This document shows, piece after piece, positions 29,381 to 37,664 of a DNA stretch of 64,000 nt. The stretch is from Galbitalea soli. Its GTDB lineage: Bacteria > Actinomycetota > Actinomycetes > Actinomycetales > Microbacteriaceae. The translations under genes were made by a program, and so were the position numbers. The stretch's first letter is position 1. The number at the start of each line of letters is the position of its first letter. Location of the stretch: contig NZ_JAAGWZ010000001.1 in assembly GCF_010686725.1 (NCBI RefSeq), forward strand, positions 868,001 through 932,000. The letters run 5' to 3'. The notes beneath the pieces were generated by a model. That model worked only from the letters and a program-made list of their open reading frames with translations. It was not told where the DNA came from and made no database searches.

Positions 29381-30214
29381 GTGACCACCACTGCAGCACC
29401 GCGCCGTCAGTGGACGCCTTTCTCCCGGTATCGCCATTCCCTGTGGCTCCTGACCCGGCGCGACCTCAAGGTGCGCTACTCCACCTCGGCTCTCGGCTAC
29501 TTCTGGTCGATCCTCGATCCGCTCGTCATGGCGGCGATCTACCTCATCGTCTTCACCGTCATCTTCCACCGCAAGGGCGGCGAAGAGCCCTACATCGTCT
29601 TCCTGCTCACCGCCCTCCTCCCGTGGATGTGGTTCAACGGCGCGGTCTCGGACTCGACCCGCGCGTTCCTCCGCGAGCAGAAGCTGATCCGTTCCACCAA
29701 GATCCCCCGGTCGATCTGGGTGCTCCGGCTCGTCCTGTCCAAGGGCATCGAGTTTCTGGCGAGCATTCCCGTCATCGCGATCTTCGCGATCATCACCCAG
29801 TTCCTGCCGAATCCCGCTCAGCACGCTCAGCTGCACTGGGAGGTCGTCTACTCCCTCCTCGCCATCGTTCTCGAGGCGATCCTGATCGTCGGCATCGGCC
29901 TCATCGTGGCGCCACTCGTCGTCTTCTTCCGCGACCTCGAGCGCGCCGTCAAGCTGGTTCTGCGCTTCGCGTTCTACGCCTCCCCCATCGTGTACGGGCT
30001 CACCGACGCCCGACTGATCAGGCGCGCGAGCGTGGATGTTCTGCTCGCGTTCAACCCGCTGACGGGCATCCTCTCGCTGTATCGGGCCTCGTTCTTCCCC
30101 GCGGAACTCGACCCGCTGGCGATCGTGCTGTCCATCGTGCTGTCGCTCGCAATTCTGGGGCTCGGCATGATCGTGTTCCGGCGCAGCATTCGCGCGGTGC
30201 TGAAGGAGATCTGA
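29381..30214 (+). CDS. ABC-2 polysaccharide/teichoic acid export permease (TagG/Wzm-like)
   Basis: The 277-residue protein has six hydrophobic segments. It begins with the typical cytoplasmic stretch SLWLLTRRDLKVRYSTSALGYFWSILDPL, a hallmark of Wzm/TagG permeases. FNPLTGILSLYRASFF near the end is also typical. It exports a lipid-linked surface polymer together with the ATPase that follows. The GTG at 29381 has AGGAA 4 bases upstream. Confidence 0.9.
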   Translation: MTTTAAPRRQWTPFSRYRHSLWLLTRRDLKVRYSTSALGYFWSILDPLVMAAIYLIVFTVIFHRKGGEEPYIVFLLTALLPWMWFNGAVSDSTRAFLREQKLIRSTKIPRSIWVLRLVLSKGIEFLASIPVIAIFAIITQFLPNPAQHAQLHWEVVYSLLAIVLEAILIVGIGLIVAPLVVFFRDLERAVKLVLRFAFYASPIVYGLTDARLIRRASVDVLLAFNPLTGILSLYRASFFPAELDPLAIVLSIVLSLAILGLGMIVFRRSIRAVLKEI

Positions 30215-30994
30215 GTGACTGAGACCACGAGCGCCGCTGGCACGACGGCGCAGCCGACGCCGGTCATCCGCGTTCAGGATGCGGGCATCCGATTCCGTCG
30301 CAACCGGCTGTCACGCCGCAACTTCAAAGACCTGCTGTCGACCCAGAAGCGGCGCACACGGCCCGGTGAGTTCTGGGCGCTGCGGCACGTCAGCTTCGAG
30401 GTGGGGCCCGGCGAGGCGATCGGCGTCGTCGGCCGCAACGGACAGGGCAAGTCCACACTCCTCAAGCTCGTCGCCGAGGTCGTGCTCCCCGACGAGGGCG
30501 CCGTGCGCATCACCGGCGGGGTCGCGCCGCTCATCGAGATCACGGGCGGCTTCGTCGACGACCTCACGGTGCGCGACAACGTGTATTTGACGGCCGGCCT
30601 GCACGGGATGACCAGGCCAGAGATCGACGCCGCGTTCGACGACATCATCGACTTCGCGGAGATCGGCGACTTTCTCGACACCCCGTACAAGCACCTGTCG
30701 AGCGGAATGCGCGTGCGGATCGCGTTCGCCGTGATCTCAAGCCTGGATGAGCCGATCCTGCTCGTGGACGAGGTGCTCGCCGTGGGCGACCGGCGCTTCA
30801 AAGACAAGTGCTACACCCGGATCGAGCAGCTGCTGGAGAGCGGACGCACCCTCTTCTTCGTCTCGCACAGCGAGAAGGAACTCCTGCGATTCTGCACGCG
30901 CGGCCTCTACCTCGACAAGGGCGCTCTCGTACTCGACGCTCCAATACAAGAGGTTGTGGACCGCTACAACAGCGACTACAACTCGAAACCATGA
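30215..30994 (+). CDS. ABC polysaccharide/teichoic acid export ATPase (TagH/Wzt-like)
   Basis: The 259-residue ATPase has Walker A GRNGQGKSTLL (the Gln in place of Ala is common in Wzt), the signature LSSGMRVRIAFA and Walker B EPILLVDEVLAVGD. The phrase GGVAPLIEITGGFVDDLTVRDNVYL is specific for the Wzt/TagH group. It has no extra C-terminal carbohydrate-binding domain. The GTG at 30215 is directly next to the stop of the permease gene (TGAGTG). Confidence 0.93.
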   Translation: MTETTSAAGTTAQPTPVIRVQDAGIRFRRNRLSRRNFKDLLSTQKRRTRPGEFWALRHVSFEVGPGEAIGVVGRNGQGKSTLLKLVAEVVLPDEGAVRITGGVAPLIEITGGFVDDLTVRDNVYLTAGLHGMTRPEIDAAFDDIIDFAEIGDFLDTPYKHLSSGMRVRIAFAVISSLDEPILLVDEVLAVGDRRFKDKCYTRIEQLLESGRTLFFVSHSEKELLRFCTRGLYLDKGALVLDAPIQEVVDRYNSDYNSKP

Positions 30995-31779
30995 CCCCTC
31001 CGCTCCGTCAGCTCCCCTCCGTGCCCACGAACCCCGTCGCGATCCGCGGCGTCGAGAAGCTGCTGAGCGTGCAGCGACCCGTCGTGCTCGCGCACCTGCG
31101 CACGATCCGCAAGGCCCACCCGAACGCGTCGCCCGCGGAGGTGATCCGCATCCTGGAGCGCCGCTACGTGGCGGCCGTGACGACGGGCGGGGCGGCGGTC
31201 GGCGCGACCGCGGTCATCCCGGGTGTCGGAGTCGTCGCCTCGCTCGCCCTGTCGAGCGTCGAGACCGCCGGGTTCCTGGAGGCGAGCGCGCTGTTCGCGC
31301 AGTCGGTGACCGAGGTGCACGGCATCGCGATCGACGATCCCGAGCGGGCCCGCACCCTCGTCATGGCGATGATTCTGGGCAGCGCCGGCAGCGAACTCGT
31401 CGAGCAGCTCGCCGGGCAGGTCACCGGCACGGCACCCGCACGCTCCGCGTTCTGGGGCGAGCTCGTCACCAAGAAGCTGCCGCGTTCCGCGCTGTCGCGC
31501 ATCGGCCAGCAGGTGCGGAAGTCGTTCATCAAGCGATTCGCCGCGAGAACCGGCGGTCACTGGGTGGGACGCGCGCTGCCGTTCGGGATCGGCGCGGTCA
31601 TCGGCGGATCCGGAAACTTCGTGCTCGGGCGCAGTGTCGTAGCCAGCTCGCGCACCGCGTTCGGGCCGCCACCGTTCGCGTTTCCGCTCGTTCTCGACGC
31701 GCGATTCGCCGAGACCGACTCACCCAGCGAACCCACGCCTCCTCCCCACCTCAGCGTGCCCGGCGGCCATCCACAGTAG
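30991..31779 (+). CDS. EcsC-like hypothetical protein
   Basis: The 262-residue protein has a central stretch TTGGAAVGATAVIPGVGVVASLALSSVET with DDPERARTLVMAMILGSAGSEL and GHWVGRALPFGIGAVIGGSGNFVLGR. This arrangement of glycine-rich amphipathic helices resembles EcsC-family proteins. The function of those is unclear, and the assignment is by pattern only. The ATG overlaps the exporter ATPase stop (ATGA), so it belongs to the export operon. The C-terminal 35 residues are proline-rich. Confidence 0.6.
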   Translation: MTPPLRQLPSVPTNPVAIRGVEKLLSVQRPVVLAHLRTIRKAHPNASPAEVIRILERRYVAAVTTGGAAVGATAVIPGVGVVASLALSSVETAGFLEASALFAQSVTEVHGIAIDDPERARTLVMAMILGSAGSELVEQLAGQVTGTAPARSAFWGELVTKKLPRSALSRIGQQVRKSFIKRFAARTGGHWVGRALPFGIGAVIGGSGNFVLGRSVVASSRTAFGPPPFAFPLVLDARFAETDSPSEPTPPPHLSVPGGHPQ

Positions 31780-31804
31780 CGCGGGAGCGGTCGGGGGCCG
31801 AGGC

Positions 31805-31810
31805 TAGATT
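31805..31810 (+). promoter_or_regulatory. Putative -10 element
   Basis: TAGATT lies 7 bases before the ATG at 31818, without a ribosome binding site. It fits a leaderless transcript that starts inside the cluster. Confidence 0.5.
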
Positions 31811-31817
31811 GGCCGGC

Positions 31818-32114
31818 ATGACCCGATCCCACCTCGCCCCGGTCAGCGATGAGATCGCCTACCGCGTCCCGTGGCACTTCGCGCAGGCGGAGGCGCACTA
31901 CCGCCTGCGCAACACCGGGGCCGAGACCCTTTCCGGAGTCACCTTCTGGCTTTTCGGCTCGGGCGTCATGCCGGCGAGTGCGCCCGCGACCCTCCATCCG
32001 GGCGACGCGCTGCACCTCCACATCACGGGCTCCGACCTCGCACGGGACACCATCGGGATCGTCCGCTGGTTCCGGCTCGACGGCACCGAATACCTGTGGC
32101 GGGTGAGCTTCTGA
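31818..32114 (+). CDS. Small hypothetical protein
   Basis: The 98-residue protein MTRSHLAPVSDEIAYRVPWHFAQAEAHYRLRN... is not recognised. It is rich in aromatic residues and predicted short strands, with repeated turns, and has no signal peptide, membrane helix or Cys. It could be a small beta-sandwich domain. The stop overlaps a possible ATG of the next gene (TGATG). Its place before the glycerophosphotransferase suggests a link to the surface polymer, which is inference. Confidence 0.6.
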   Translation: MTRSHLAPVSDEIAYRVPWHFAQAEAHYRLRNTGAETLSGVTFWLFGSGVMPASAPATLHPGDALHLHITGSDLARDTIGIVRWFRLDGTEYLWRVSF

Positions 32115-32142
32115 TGCGGGCGCGGCGGCCGCACCCGGCTGC

Positions 32143-32148
32143 TACTGT
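32143..32148 (+). promoter_or_regulatory. Putative -10 element of the glycerophosphotransferase gene
   Basis: TACTGT lies 7 bases before the ATG at 32156, with no ribosome binding site. The spacing equals that at 31805-31810, 24121-24126 and 60013-60018. Confidence 0.5.
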
Positions 32149-32155
32149 CGGATCG

Positions 32156-34948
32156 ATGCCCCGCTTCACCTTTTCCCGCGGGAACGCCCTGAAGGTCGCG
32201 GCGCTCCCTCTCTACGCGCTGGGCGCGCTCGTGAGCGCGGTGGTTCCCCGCGAGCCCGGCCGCTGGGTGTTCGGCTGCGGGAGCGGTGTCGGCGAGGGCG
32301 CGCTCGCCCTCTACCGGGAGGCGGCTGCAGCCGACCCCTCGCTGCGACTCACCTGGCTCGCCCGCGATGAGCGGGATCGGGAGCAGGCGACGGCGCTCGG
32401 CATGCGCAGCGTGCGGGCATCGAGCTGGCGCGGCTTCTGGGCGACGCTGCGCGCCTCGGTCGTCGTCGTCACCCACGGCTTCGGCGACGTGAACCGCTTC
32501 GGCAGCACAGGGGCCTACGTCGTCCAACTCTGGCACGGCGTGCCGCTCAAGAAGATCCATCTCGACTCACCGGCGACCACTCGCAGTCCCATCCTGTCGG
32601 GACTGGGCCTCGTGCGCCGATTCAGCCGCGCCGCCTACGTGCGGGCCGCGCAGCGCATCCGGCTGTTTCCCGCCTCATCCGAACTCGCCGCCGAACGGAT
32701 TCGGTCGGCGTTCGCGCTTCCCGCCGCCCGCGTGGTCGTCACCGGCGATCCGCGCGACGACGTGCTCTTCGACGGAGGGGCGGGGTTGCGGTCGTCGGCT
32801 GCGCGCGGGCGGCTGGCGGAGCTACTGAGCGAGCCCGAGTTCGAGCGGGCGCGCATCCTGCTGTACGCACCGACCTGGCGGGATGGCGCGCCCGACCCTG
32901 CGGTACCGACCACCCGGGAGTGGGCGGGAATCGCCGATTATCTCGCCCGCACCGACTCGCTGCTGGTCGTGCGTCCGCACCCGCTGAGTGTGGGCGAGTA
33001 CGCCGCGGGTATCGCCTCCACACCGCGCGTGCACCTGCTCGCGGCGGCCGCGGTGGGCGACATCACTCCCCTGCTGCCGGCGGTCGATGTCCTCATCACC
33101 GACTACTCGTCGATCGCCTTCGACTACGCACTCGTGGGCGGTGTCACCGTGTTCATCGCACCGGATGTCGCCTCGTACGGTGCGACGAGGGGCCTGTACG
33201 AGCCCTACGAGGATTTCAGCGGCGGCACCGAGGTCGTCTCGTGGACCGAGCTCCTCGGTCTGCTCGACCGCAGTGACGCCGACCCGCGGGTAGCGGCGAG
33301 GCTGCGCCGGCACACGGATGACCTGCTCAGGGTGCACGACTTCCGGGACGGGCACAGCGCCCGTCGCGTCTACGCCGCCATTCGCGCCGACCTCGCGGGC
33401 GCGCCGCTCCCCCTGGAACCGGCGCCGGCGCGATCCACGCTCACGATCGATCGGCTGGAGGTGGTGGCGGTGCCGGAGCCGGTCATTCTCGTCGGCGGGC
33501 CATCCGCCGCGCTCACCCCGGCCACGCTCTCGCTGGCGGGCACCCGCCACGTGCTCACCGCGGAGATCGGGGTCGACGGCGAGCGATGGTGGGCGCGGCT
33601 CCCCCTGCTCTCGGCCCGGTGGGGCGGACCGCCGCTGGCGCCCGCCTCCGGGCTCTACCGATTGCGCGCGCGGGACGCCGGCGGTCGCAGGCTCGACATC
33701 GACAATCGAGCCCCGCACGGCGACCCGGTGCTCGTGGAGGGTCACGCGCTCATCGAGTTCCCCGAGTCCACGACCTCGCTCTCGCTCCGCTTCGCGGCGC
33801 CGCTGCGCGCCGACGAACGGGGGGCCGACAACCAGTCGCGCCTCGAGCGCGGCTACCGGGCGTGGCGGGGTGTGCCGGGCGACGCGGTGTTCTTCGAGAG
33901 CTACTTCGGGCGCAATGCCTCGTGCAACCCGCGCGGGATCGACCGGGCGCTGGCGACACTGAGTCCCGAGAGCACGCGGTACTGGTCGGTCGCGGACGCG
34001 TCGGTGGAGGTGCCCGAGGGCGCTGTGGCGGTGATCGAGGGCAGCGCCGAGTGGTGGGCGGCACGGGCATCCGCCCGCCTCATCGTGGTCAACGACTGGC
34101 TGCGCAAGAGGTTCGATGCGAAGGCGCACCAGACGGTGCTGCAGACCTGGCACGGCACCCCTCTCAAGCGCATCGCCCTCACCCGACCCGGTTTCCGCCC
34201 TCGCGCCGACCTCGCGGCGGTGCGGGAGAGCTCACGCTGGGACATCCTGCTGGCACAGAATCCGTTCAGTGCGGCCGCGCTCGCGCGCGCGTACCAGTTC
34301 CGCGGGCCTGTCTGGCAAGAGGGGTATCCGCGCGACGATGTCCTCATCACGGGGGACGCGGCCGCGACGCGACGTCGCCTCGGCATCGCGCCCGGAGCTC
34401 GGGTGGTGCTGTACGCGCCGACCTGGCGCGACGATCGGCCCAGCCACGTGGACCACATCGACGTCGCCGCCTTCGCGCGCGGTCTCGGCCCCGAGTTCGT
34501 GGTGCTCGTGCGGGCGCACTCCCGGTCGATGCACCCTGGCAGTGATCTGGTCGGGGAGGGAGTGCTCGACGTGACCGGGTATCCCGACATCTCTGATCTC
34601 TTCCTCGTCGCCGAGAGCCTCGTGACCGACTACTCCTCGGTGATGTTCGACTTCTCGGTGACGGGCAAGCCGATGTTCTTCTTCGCGCCCGACCTCGACC
34701 ACTACCGCGACGAACTGCGGGGGTTCTACTTCGACCTCCTCGCGGACTCGCCGGGCCCCGTCGTTGAGGAGTCCCACGAGCTGATCGAACTCGTGCGCGC
34801 GCCCGGGTCACGGGCCGAGGAGTACGCGGAGAAGTACGCCGCGTGGCGCGCGCGCTTCAACCCACGCGATGACGGGCACGCCGGCGAGCGCGTTGTCCGG
34901 CGTCTCATCGCGGAGGGTCATCTCGGCGAGCCTCGGAAGATCGTCTGA
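32156..34948 (+). CDS. CDP-glycerol glycerophosphotransferase with two tandem catalytic domains (TagB/TagF-like)
   Basis: The 930-residue protein holds two Glyphos_transf-type domains. The first (about 1-420) has VVQLWHGVPLKKI, LLYAPTWRDG and ADVLITDYSSIAFDYAL-type sequence. The second (about 570-930) has VLQTWHGTPLKRI, VLYAPTWRDD and LVTDYSSVMFDFSVTGKP. These enzymes transfer glycerol or ribitol phosphate from CDP-glycerol to a polymer. A less conserved linker lies between. Two copies of the WHG and TDYSS motifs suggest both halves are active. The start is taken at the ATG at 32156. An ATG at 32114 overlapping the previous stop is an alternative. Confidence 0.88.
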   Translation: MPRFTFSRGNALKVAALPLYALGALVSAVVPREPGRWVFGCGSGVGEGALALYREAAAADPSLRLTWLARDERDREQATALGMRSVRASSWRGFWATLRASVVVVTHGFGDVNRFGSTGAYVVQLWHGVPLKKIHLDSPATTRSPILSGLGLVRRFSRAAYVRAAQRIRLFPASSELAAERIRSAFALPAARVVVTGDPRDDVLFDGGAGLRSSAARGRLAELLSEPEFERARILLYAPTWRDGAPDPAVPTTREWAGIADYLARTDSLLVVRPHPLSVGEYAAGIASTPRVHLLAAAAVGDITPLLPAVDVLITDYSSIAFDYALVGGVTVFIAPDVASYGATRGLYEPYEDFSGGTEVVSWTELLGLLDRSDADPRVAARLRRHTDDLLRVHDFRDGHSARRVYAAIRADLAGAPLPLEPAPARSTLTIDRLEVVAVPEPVILVGGPSAALTPATLSLAGTRHVLTAEIGVDGERWWARLPLLSARWGGPPLAPASGLYRLRARDAGGRRLDIDNRAPHGDPVLVEGHALIEFPESTTSLSLRFAAPLRADERGADNQSRLERGYRAWRGVPGDAVFFESYFGRNASCNPRGIDRALATLSPESTRYWSVADASVEVPEGAVAVIEGSAEWWAARASARLIVVNDWLRKRFDAKAHQTVLQTWHGTPLKRIALTRPGFRPRADLAAVRESSRWDILLAQNPFSAAALARAYQFRGPVWQEGYPRDDVLITGDAAATRRRLGIAPGARVVLYAPTWRDDRPSHVDHIDVAAFARGLGPEFVVLVRAHSRSMHPGSDLVGEGVLDVTGYPDISDLFLVAESLVTDYSSVMFDFSVTGKPMFFFAPDLDHYRDELRGFYFDLLADSPGPVVEESHELIELVRAPGSRAEEYAEKYAAWRARFNPRDDGHAGERVVRRLIAEGHLGEPRKIV

Positions 34949-35025
34949 CGTCGCGTCTCCGCATCCGGGCCTGCGACGCACTGCGGTCGGTTCTCGGCGC
35001 TCAGACGGCTGAGTCGTGAGCGCGG

Positions 35026-36075
35026 TCAGCCCTCGGTGCGCGAGGTGTCCATGGTGTCGCCGGCGCCGCGAATGATGCCTTTGAGGAATCCGGCACCCCA
35101 GCTGAGGTGCATGGTCGGCAACACGAGCACGAAGAGCCAGCGGTCTTTGGGCGAGCGCCCGCGGTCGTAGACGAAACCGATCCACAGCAGCAGCATCACG
35201 TAGGCGAAGAGGCCGAGGTGCACGAGCGAGAACAGCAGGCTCAGTTTGCCGTGCAGCACTCCCGTCGCCTGCAGTACCCCGGCGACGACGCTGACGGCCA
35301 CCGCGATGACGAGAAGGGGCGGGACGAAGAATCGCCACGGGTTGCGCCCCCCGTAGCGTCGCACCAGTTCGGCGCGCCAGACGCCGGTGGTGAAGAACTG
35401 CCGGGCGAGCTTGCGCCAGCTCTCCCGCGGCCAGTAGGTGACACGCAGCGTGGGGTCGAACCACACGACGTGCCCGGCGCGCCGTATGCGGAGGTTGAGC
35501 TCCCAGTCCTCACCGCGCCGCAGGGTCTCGTCGTAGAGGCCCACTTCGGTGAGGATCTCGCGGCGGAACACGCCGAGGTAGGCGGACTCCGCCGGACCTT
35601 CGGGTGCGCCGCCGTGGTAGCTGCCGCCACCGAGGCCGAACTTGCTGTTGTAGGCGCGCGCGGCGGCCCGTTGGAACGGGGTGGTGCCGCTCGCCTCCAT
35701 CACCCCGCCCACGTTGGCGGCGCCGGTGCGGTGCAGTGTGGCGACGGCGCGGGCGGTGTAGCCCGGCGCGAGTTCGGAGTGCGCGTCGACGCGCACGATG
35801 ATCGGGTGCGTGCTCGCGGCGACGGCGAGGTTGAGACCGGCGGGGATGTCCGTGCCGGGGTTGTTCACGTAGGTGACCCGCTCATCCGCCGCCGCCAGCC
35901 GGTGCACGAGTTCGGTGGTGCCGTCGGTCGACGGACCGAGGGCGAGGATGAGCTGCTGTTCGCCGGGGTAGTCCTGGCTGAGGACGGTGCGCACCGCGTT
36001 CTCGACGTAGGCGGCTTCATTGAGGACCGGCATCACGTAGGAGACTCCGGGGTGGGGGTCTTCGGTGGCGGCCAT
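35026..36075 (-). CDS. Glycosyltransferase family 2 with C-terminal membrane helices
   Basis: The 349-residue protein has an N-terminal GT-A domain (VSYVMPVLNEAAYVENAVRTVLSQDYPGEQQ, then the DxD-like VRVDAHSEL) and the acceptor-side segment RRGEDWELNLRIRRAGHVVWFDP. The C-terminal 120 residues hold three membrane helices. It probably builds a surface glycan at the membrane. The ATG at 36075 was preferred over a TTG at 36084. It is convergent with the polymer cluster. The 77 bases between them hold nothing recognisable. Confidence 0.85.
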   Translation of the reverse strand: MAATEDPHPGVSYVMPVLNEAAYVENAVRTVLSQDYPGEQQLILALGPSTDGTTELVHRLAAADERVTYVNNPGTDIPAGLNLAVAASTHPIIVRVDAHSELAPGYTARAVATLHRTGAANVGGVMEASGTTPFQRAAARAYNSKFGLGGGSYHGGAPEGPAESAYLGVFRREILTEVGLYDETLRRGEDWELNLRIRRAGHVVWFDPTLRVTYWPRESWRKLARQFFTTGVWRAELVRRYGGRNPWRFFVPPLLVIAVAVSVVAGVLQATGVLHGKLSLLFSLVHLGLFAYVMLLLWIGFVYDRGRSPKDRWLFVLVLPTMHLSWGAGFLKGIIRGAGDTMDTSRTEG

Positions 36076-36129
36076 CTGGTCCAATGCGTCGTGCTGGGCA
36101 GTCGATCGAGCCTACCAGCGCGCACACGA

Positions 36130-36166
36130 GGGGCGCGGGAGGGAGCTTTCGCTCCTCCCGCGCCCC
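36130..36166 (-). terminator. Strong hairpin after htrA
   Basis: The arms GGGGCGCGGGA and TCCCGCGCCCC (11 bp), with an inner GGAGC/GCTCC stem and a single bulged base, enclose a TTTC loop. It begins 9 bases after the htrA stop. No T-run follows, as is usual in high-GC genomes. Confidence 0.75.
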
Positions 36167-36174
36167 GTTGTCGC

Positions 36175-37521
36175 TTACTTCAGGGTGCCGAGTGTGACGT
36201 CGACCTTGCTCGCGGTGCCGCTGCGCACGTAGGTGACGGTCGCCTTGGCTCCGCCTGGCAGCACGCGAACCTGCGCGGTGAGGTCGGTCGCCGAGGTGAT
36301 CGGAATCCCGTTGAAGTTGGTGATCACGTCGCCCTTCCGAAGGCCCGCGTTCGACGCCGCTCCGCCCGAGACGACGGACTCGATGAGCGCGCCGACGGTG
36401 GTTGCGCTGCCGCTCGTCGTGCTGTTGTTGGCGTCGGCGACGGAGGCACCGAGGAGGCCGTGGGTCGCCTTCCCGTTCTTGATGATCTCGTCGGCGATGC
36501 GCTTGGCGGCGTTGGAGGGGATCGCGAATCCGACTCCGATGCTGCCGGACTGTGAGCCGGTGGTGGAGGAGTCGCTGGCACTGGCGATGGCGACGTTGAC
36601 GCCGATCACCTTGCCGTCGCTGTCGAGCAGGGCGCCACCCGAGTTGCCGGGGTTGATCGCCGCGTCGGTTTGGATGACGGAGAGTGAGATGGTGGAGGTC
36701 GCCGAGCCCTGGGTCTGGGTGTTGCCCTGACCGGGCATGTCGAAGTTCCAGAAGTCGAACGGTCCGTTCTGGCCGTTGCTGCCGGATCCACCCCCGTTGG
36801 TGCTGTCGTCGGGTGTGGTGGGGGCCGCGGAGGACGCGACGGTGATGCTGCGGTTGAGGGCGCTCACGATGCCGTTCGTGACGGTTCCGGCGAGGCCGAG
36901 CGGGGCGCCGATCGCGATCGCGCTGTCTCCGACGTTGAGCTTGCTCGAGTCGGCGAATTCGGCCGGCTGGAGCCCGCTGACGTTCTGCAGTTTGATGACC
37001 GCGAGGTCGTCGGTCGGGTCGGTGCCGACGAGAGTTGCGGAGTAGAGCCGGCCGTCATTCGTCTCGACCTGGATCTTGGCGGTGGCGACCTCGCCGTCGA
37101 GGGTGACGACGTGGGTGTTGGTGAGAACGTATCCGTCCGAGCTCAGAATGATGCCCGAACCGGTTCCAGCGGCGGAGGTGCCGGTGACGCTGATGGTGAC
37201 GACGGAGGGCGACGCCTTGGCGGCCACGGCCGTGATGGTCGTGGCATTCTTCGCGTCGTTGACGGTGATGCTCGCGGGGTTGGAGTTCGAGCTGGTGGTG
37301 GTGGGTTCGGCCGCACGGAAGGCGGCGATGCCCACTCCTCCGCCGACGGCTCCCCCGACGAGTGCTGCGACCGCGGCAACGGCGATGACGGTGCCGACTC
37401 CCGCGCGCTTCTTCGGTGAAGGCGTCACGGGCGTGAGGTTCTCGGTCTCCGCGGTCGCTGTGGGCGGTGCGGCGCTGTAGTAGGAAGGGGTGGGCGTCGG
37501 CTCTTGGGGCGCGTCGGTCAT
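36175..37521 (-). CDS. htrA: HtrA/DegP-type serine protease with PDZ domain
   Basis: The 448-residue protein degrades or monitors misfolded proteins outside the membrane. It has a Pro/Thr-rich cytoplasmic N-terminus, one membrane helix (about 41-68), a trypsin-like domain and a C-terminal PDZ (about 350-440). The catalytic triad is His137 (NTHVV), Asp172 (DDLAVIKL) and Ser294 (NPGNSGGAL). A Gly/Asn-rich insert with aromatic residues, NGGGSGSNGQNGPFDFWNF, lies at about 242-260 and is longer than in DegS. The ATG at 37521 has AAAGGAG upstream. Confidence 0.93.
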   Translation of the reverse strand: MTDAPQEPTPTPSYYSAAPPTATAETENLTPVTPSPKKRAGVGTVIAVAAVAALVGGAVGGGVGIAAFRAAEPTTTSSNSNPASITVNDAKNATTITAVAAKASPSVVTISVTGTSAAGTGSGIILSSDGYVLTNTHVVTLDGEVATAKIQVETNDGRLYSATLVGTDPTDDLAVIKLQNVSGLQPAEFADSSKLNVGDSAIAIGAPLGLAGTVTNGIVSALNRSITVASSAAPTTPDDSTNGGGSGSNGQNGPFDFWNFDMPGQGNTQTQGSATSTISLSVIQTDAAINPGNSGGALLDSDGKVIGVNVAIASASDSSTTGSQSGSIGVGFAIPSNAAKRIADEIIKNGKATHGLLGASVADANNSTTSGSATTVGALIESVVSGGAASNAGLRKGDVITNFNGIPITSATDLTAQVRVLPGGAKATVTYVRSGTASKVDVTLGTLK

Positions 37522-37540
37522 GGGGAAGAGCTCCTTTCAG

Positions 37541-37554
37541 CGATGCAAGCATCG
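37541..37554. promoter_or_regulatory. Palindrome in the htrA leader
   Basis: CGATGCAAGCATCG has 6-bp arms around AA. It lies between a TAATAT -10-like element (37570-37575, minus strand) and the htrA ribosome binding site. It could be an operator or short RNA hairpin. No regulator is identified. Confidence 0.4.
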
Positions 37555-37664
37555 TCTGCGAACCTGAACATATTATTTGGCCGGGCTGTACGTCGGCTGG
37601 CGGCCAGCATTGTGGCTCAGGAGGTCGGGGCGACCGTCGAAGGTAGCGGCGTGCCGGCGGGTTT

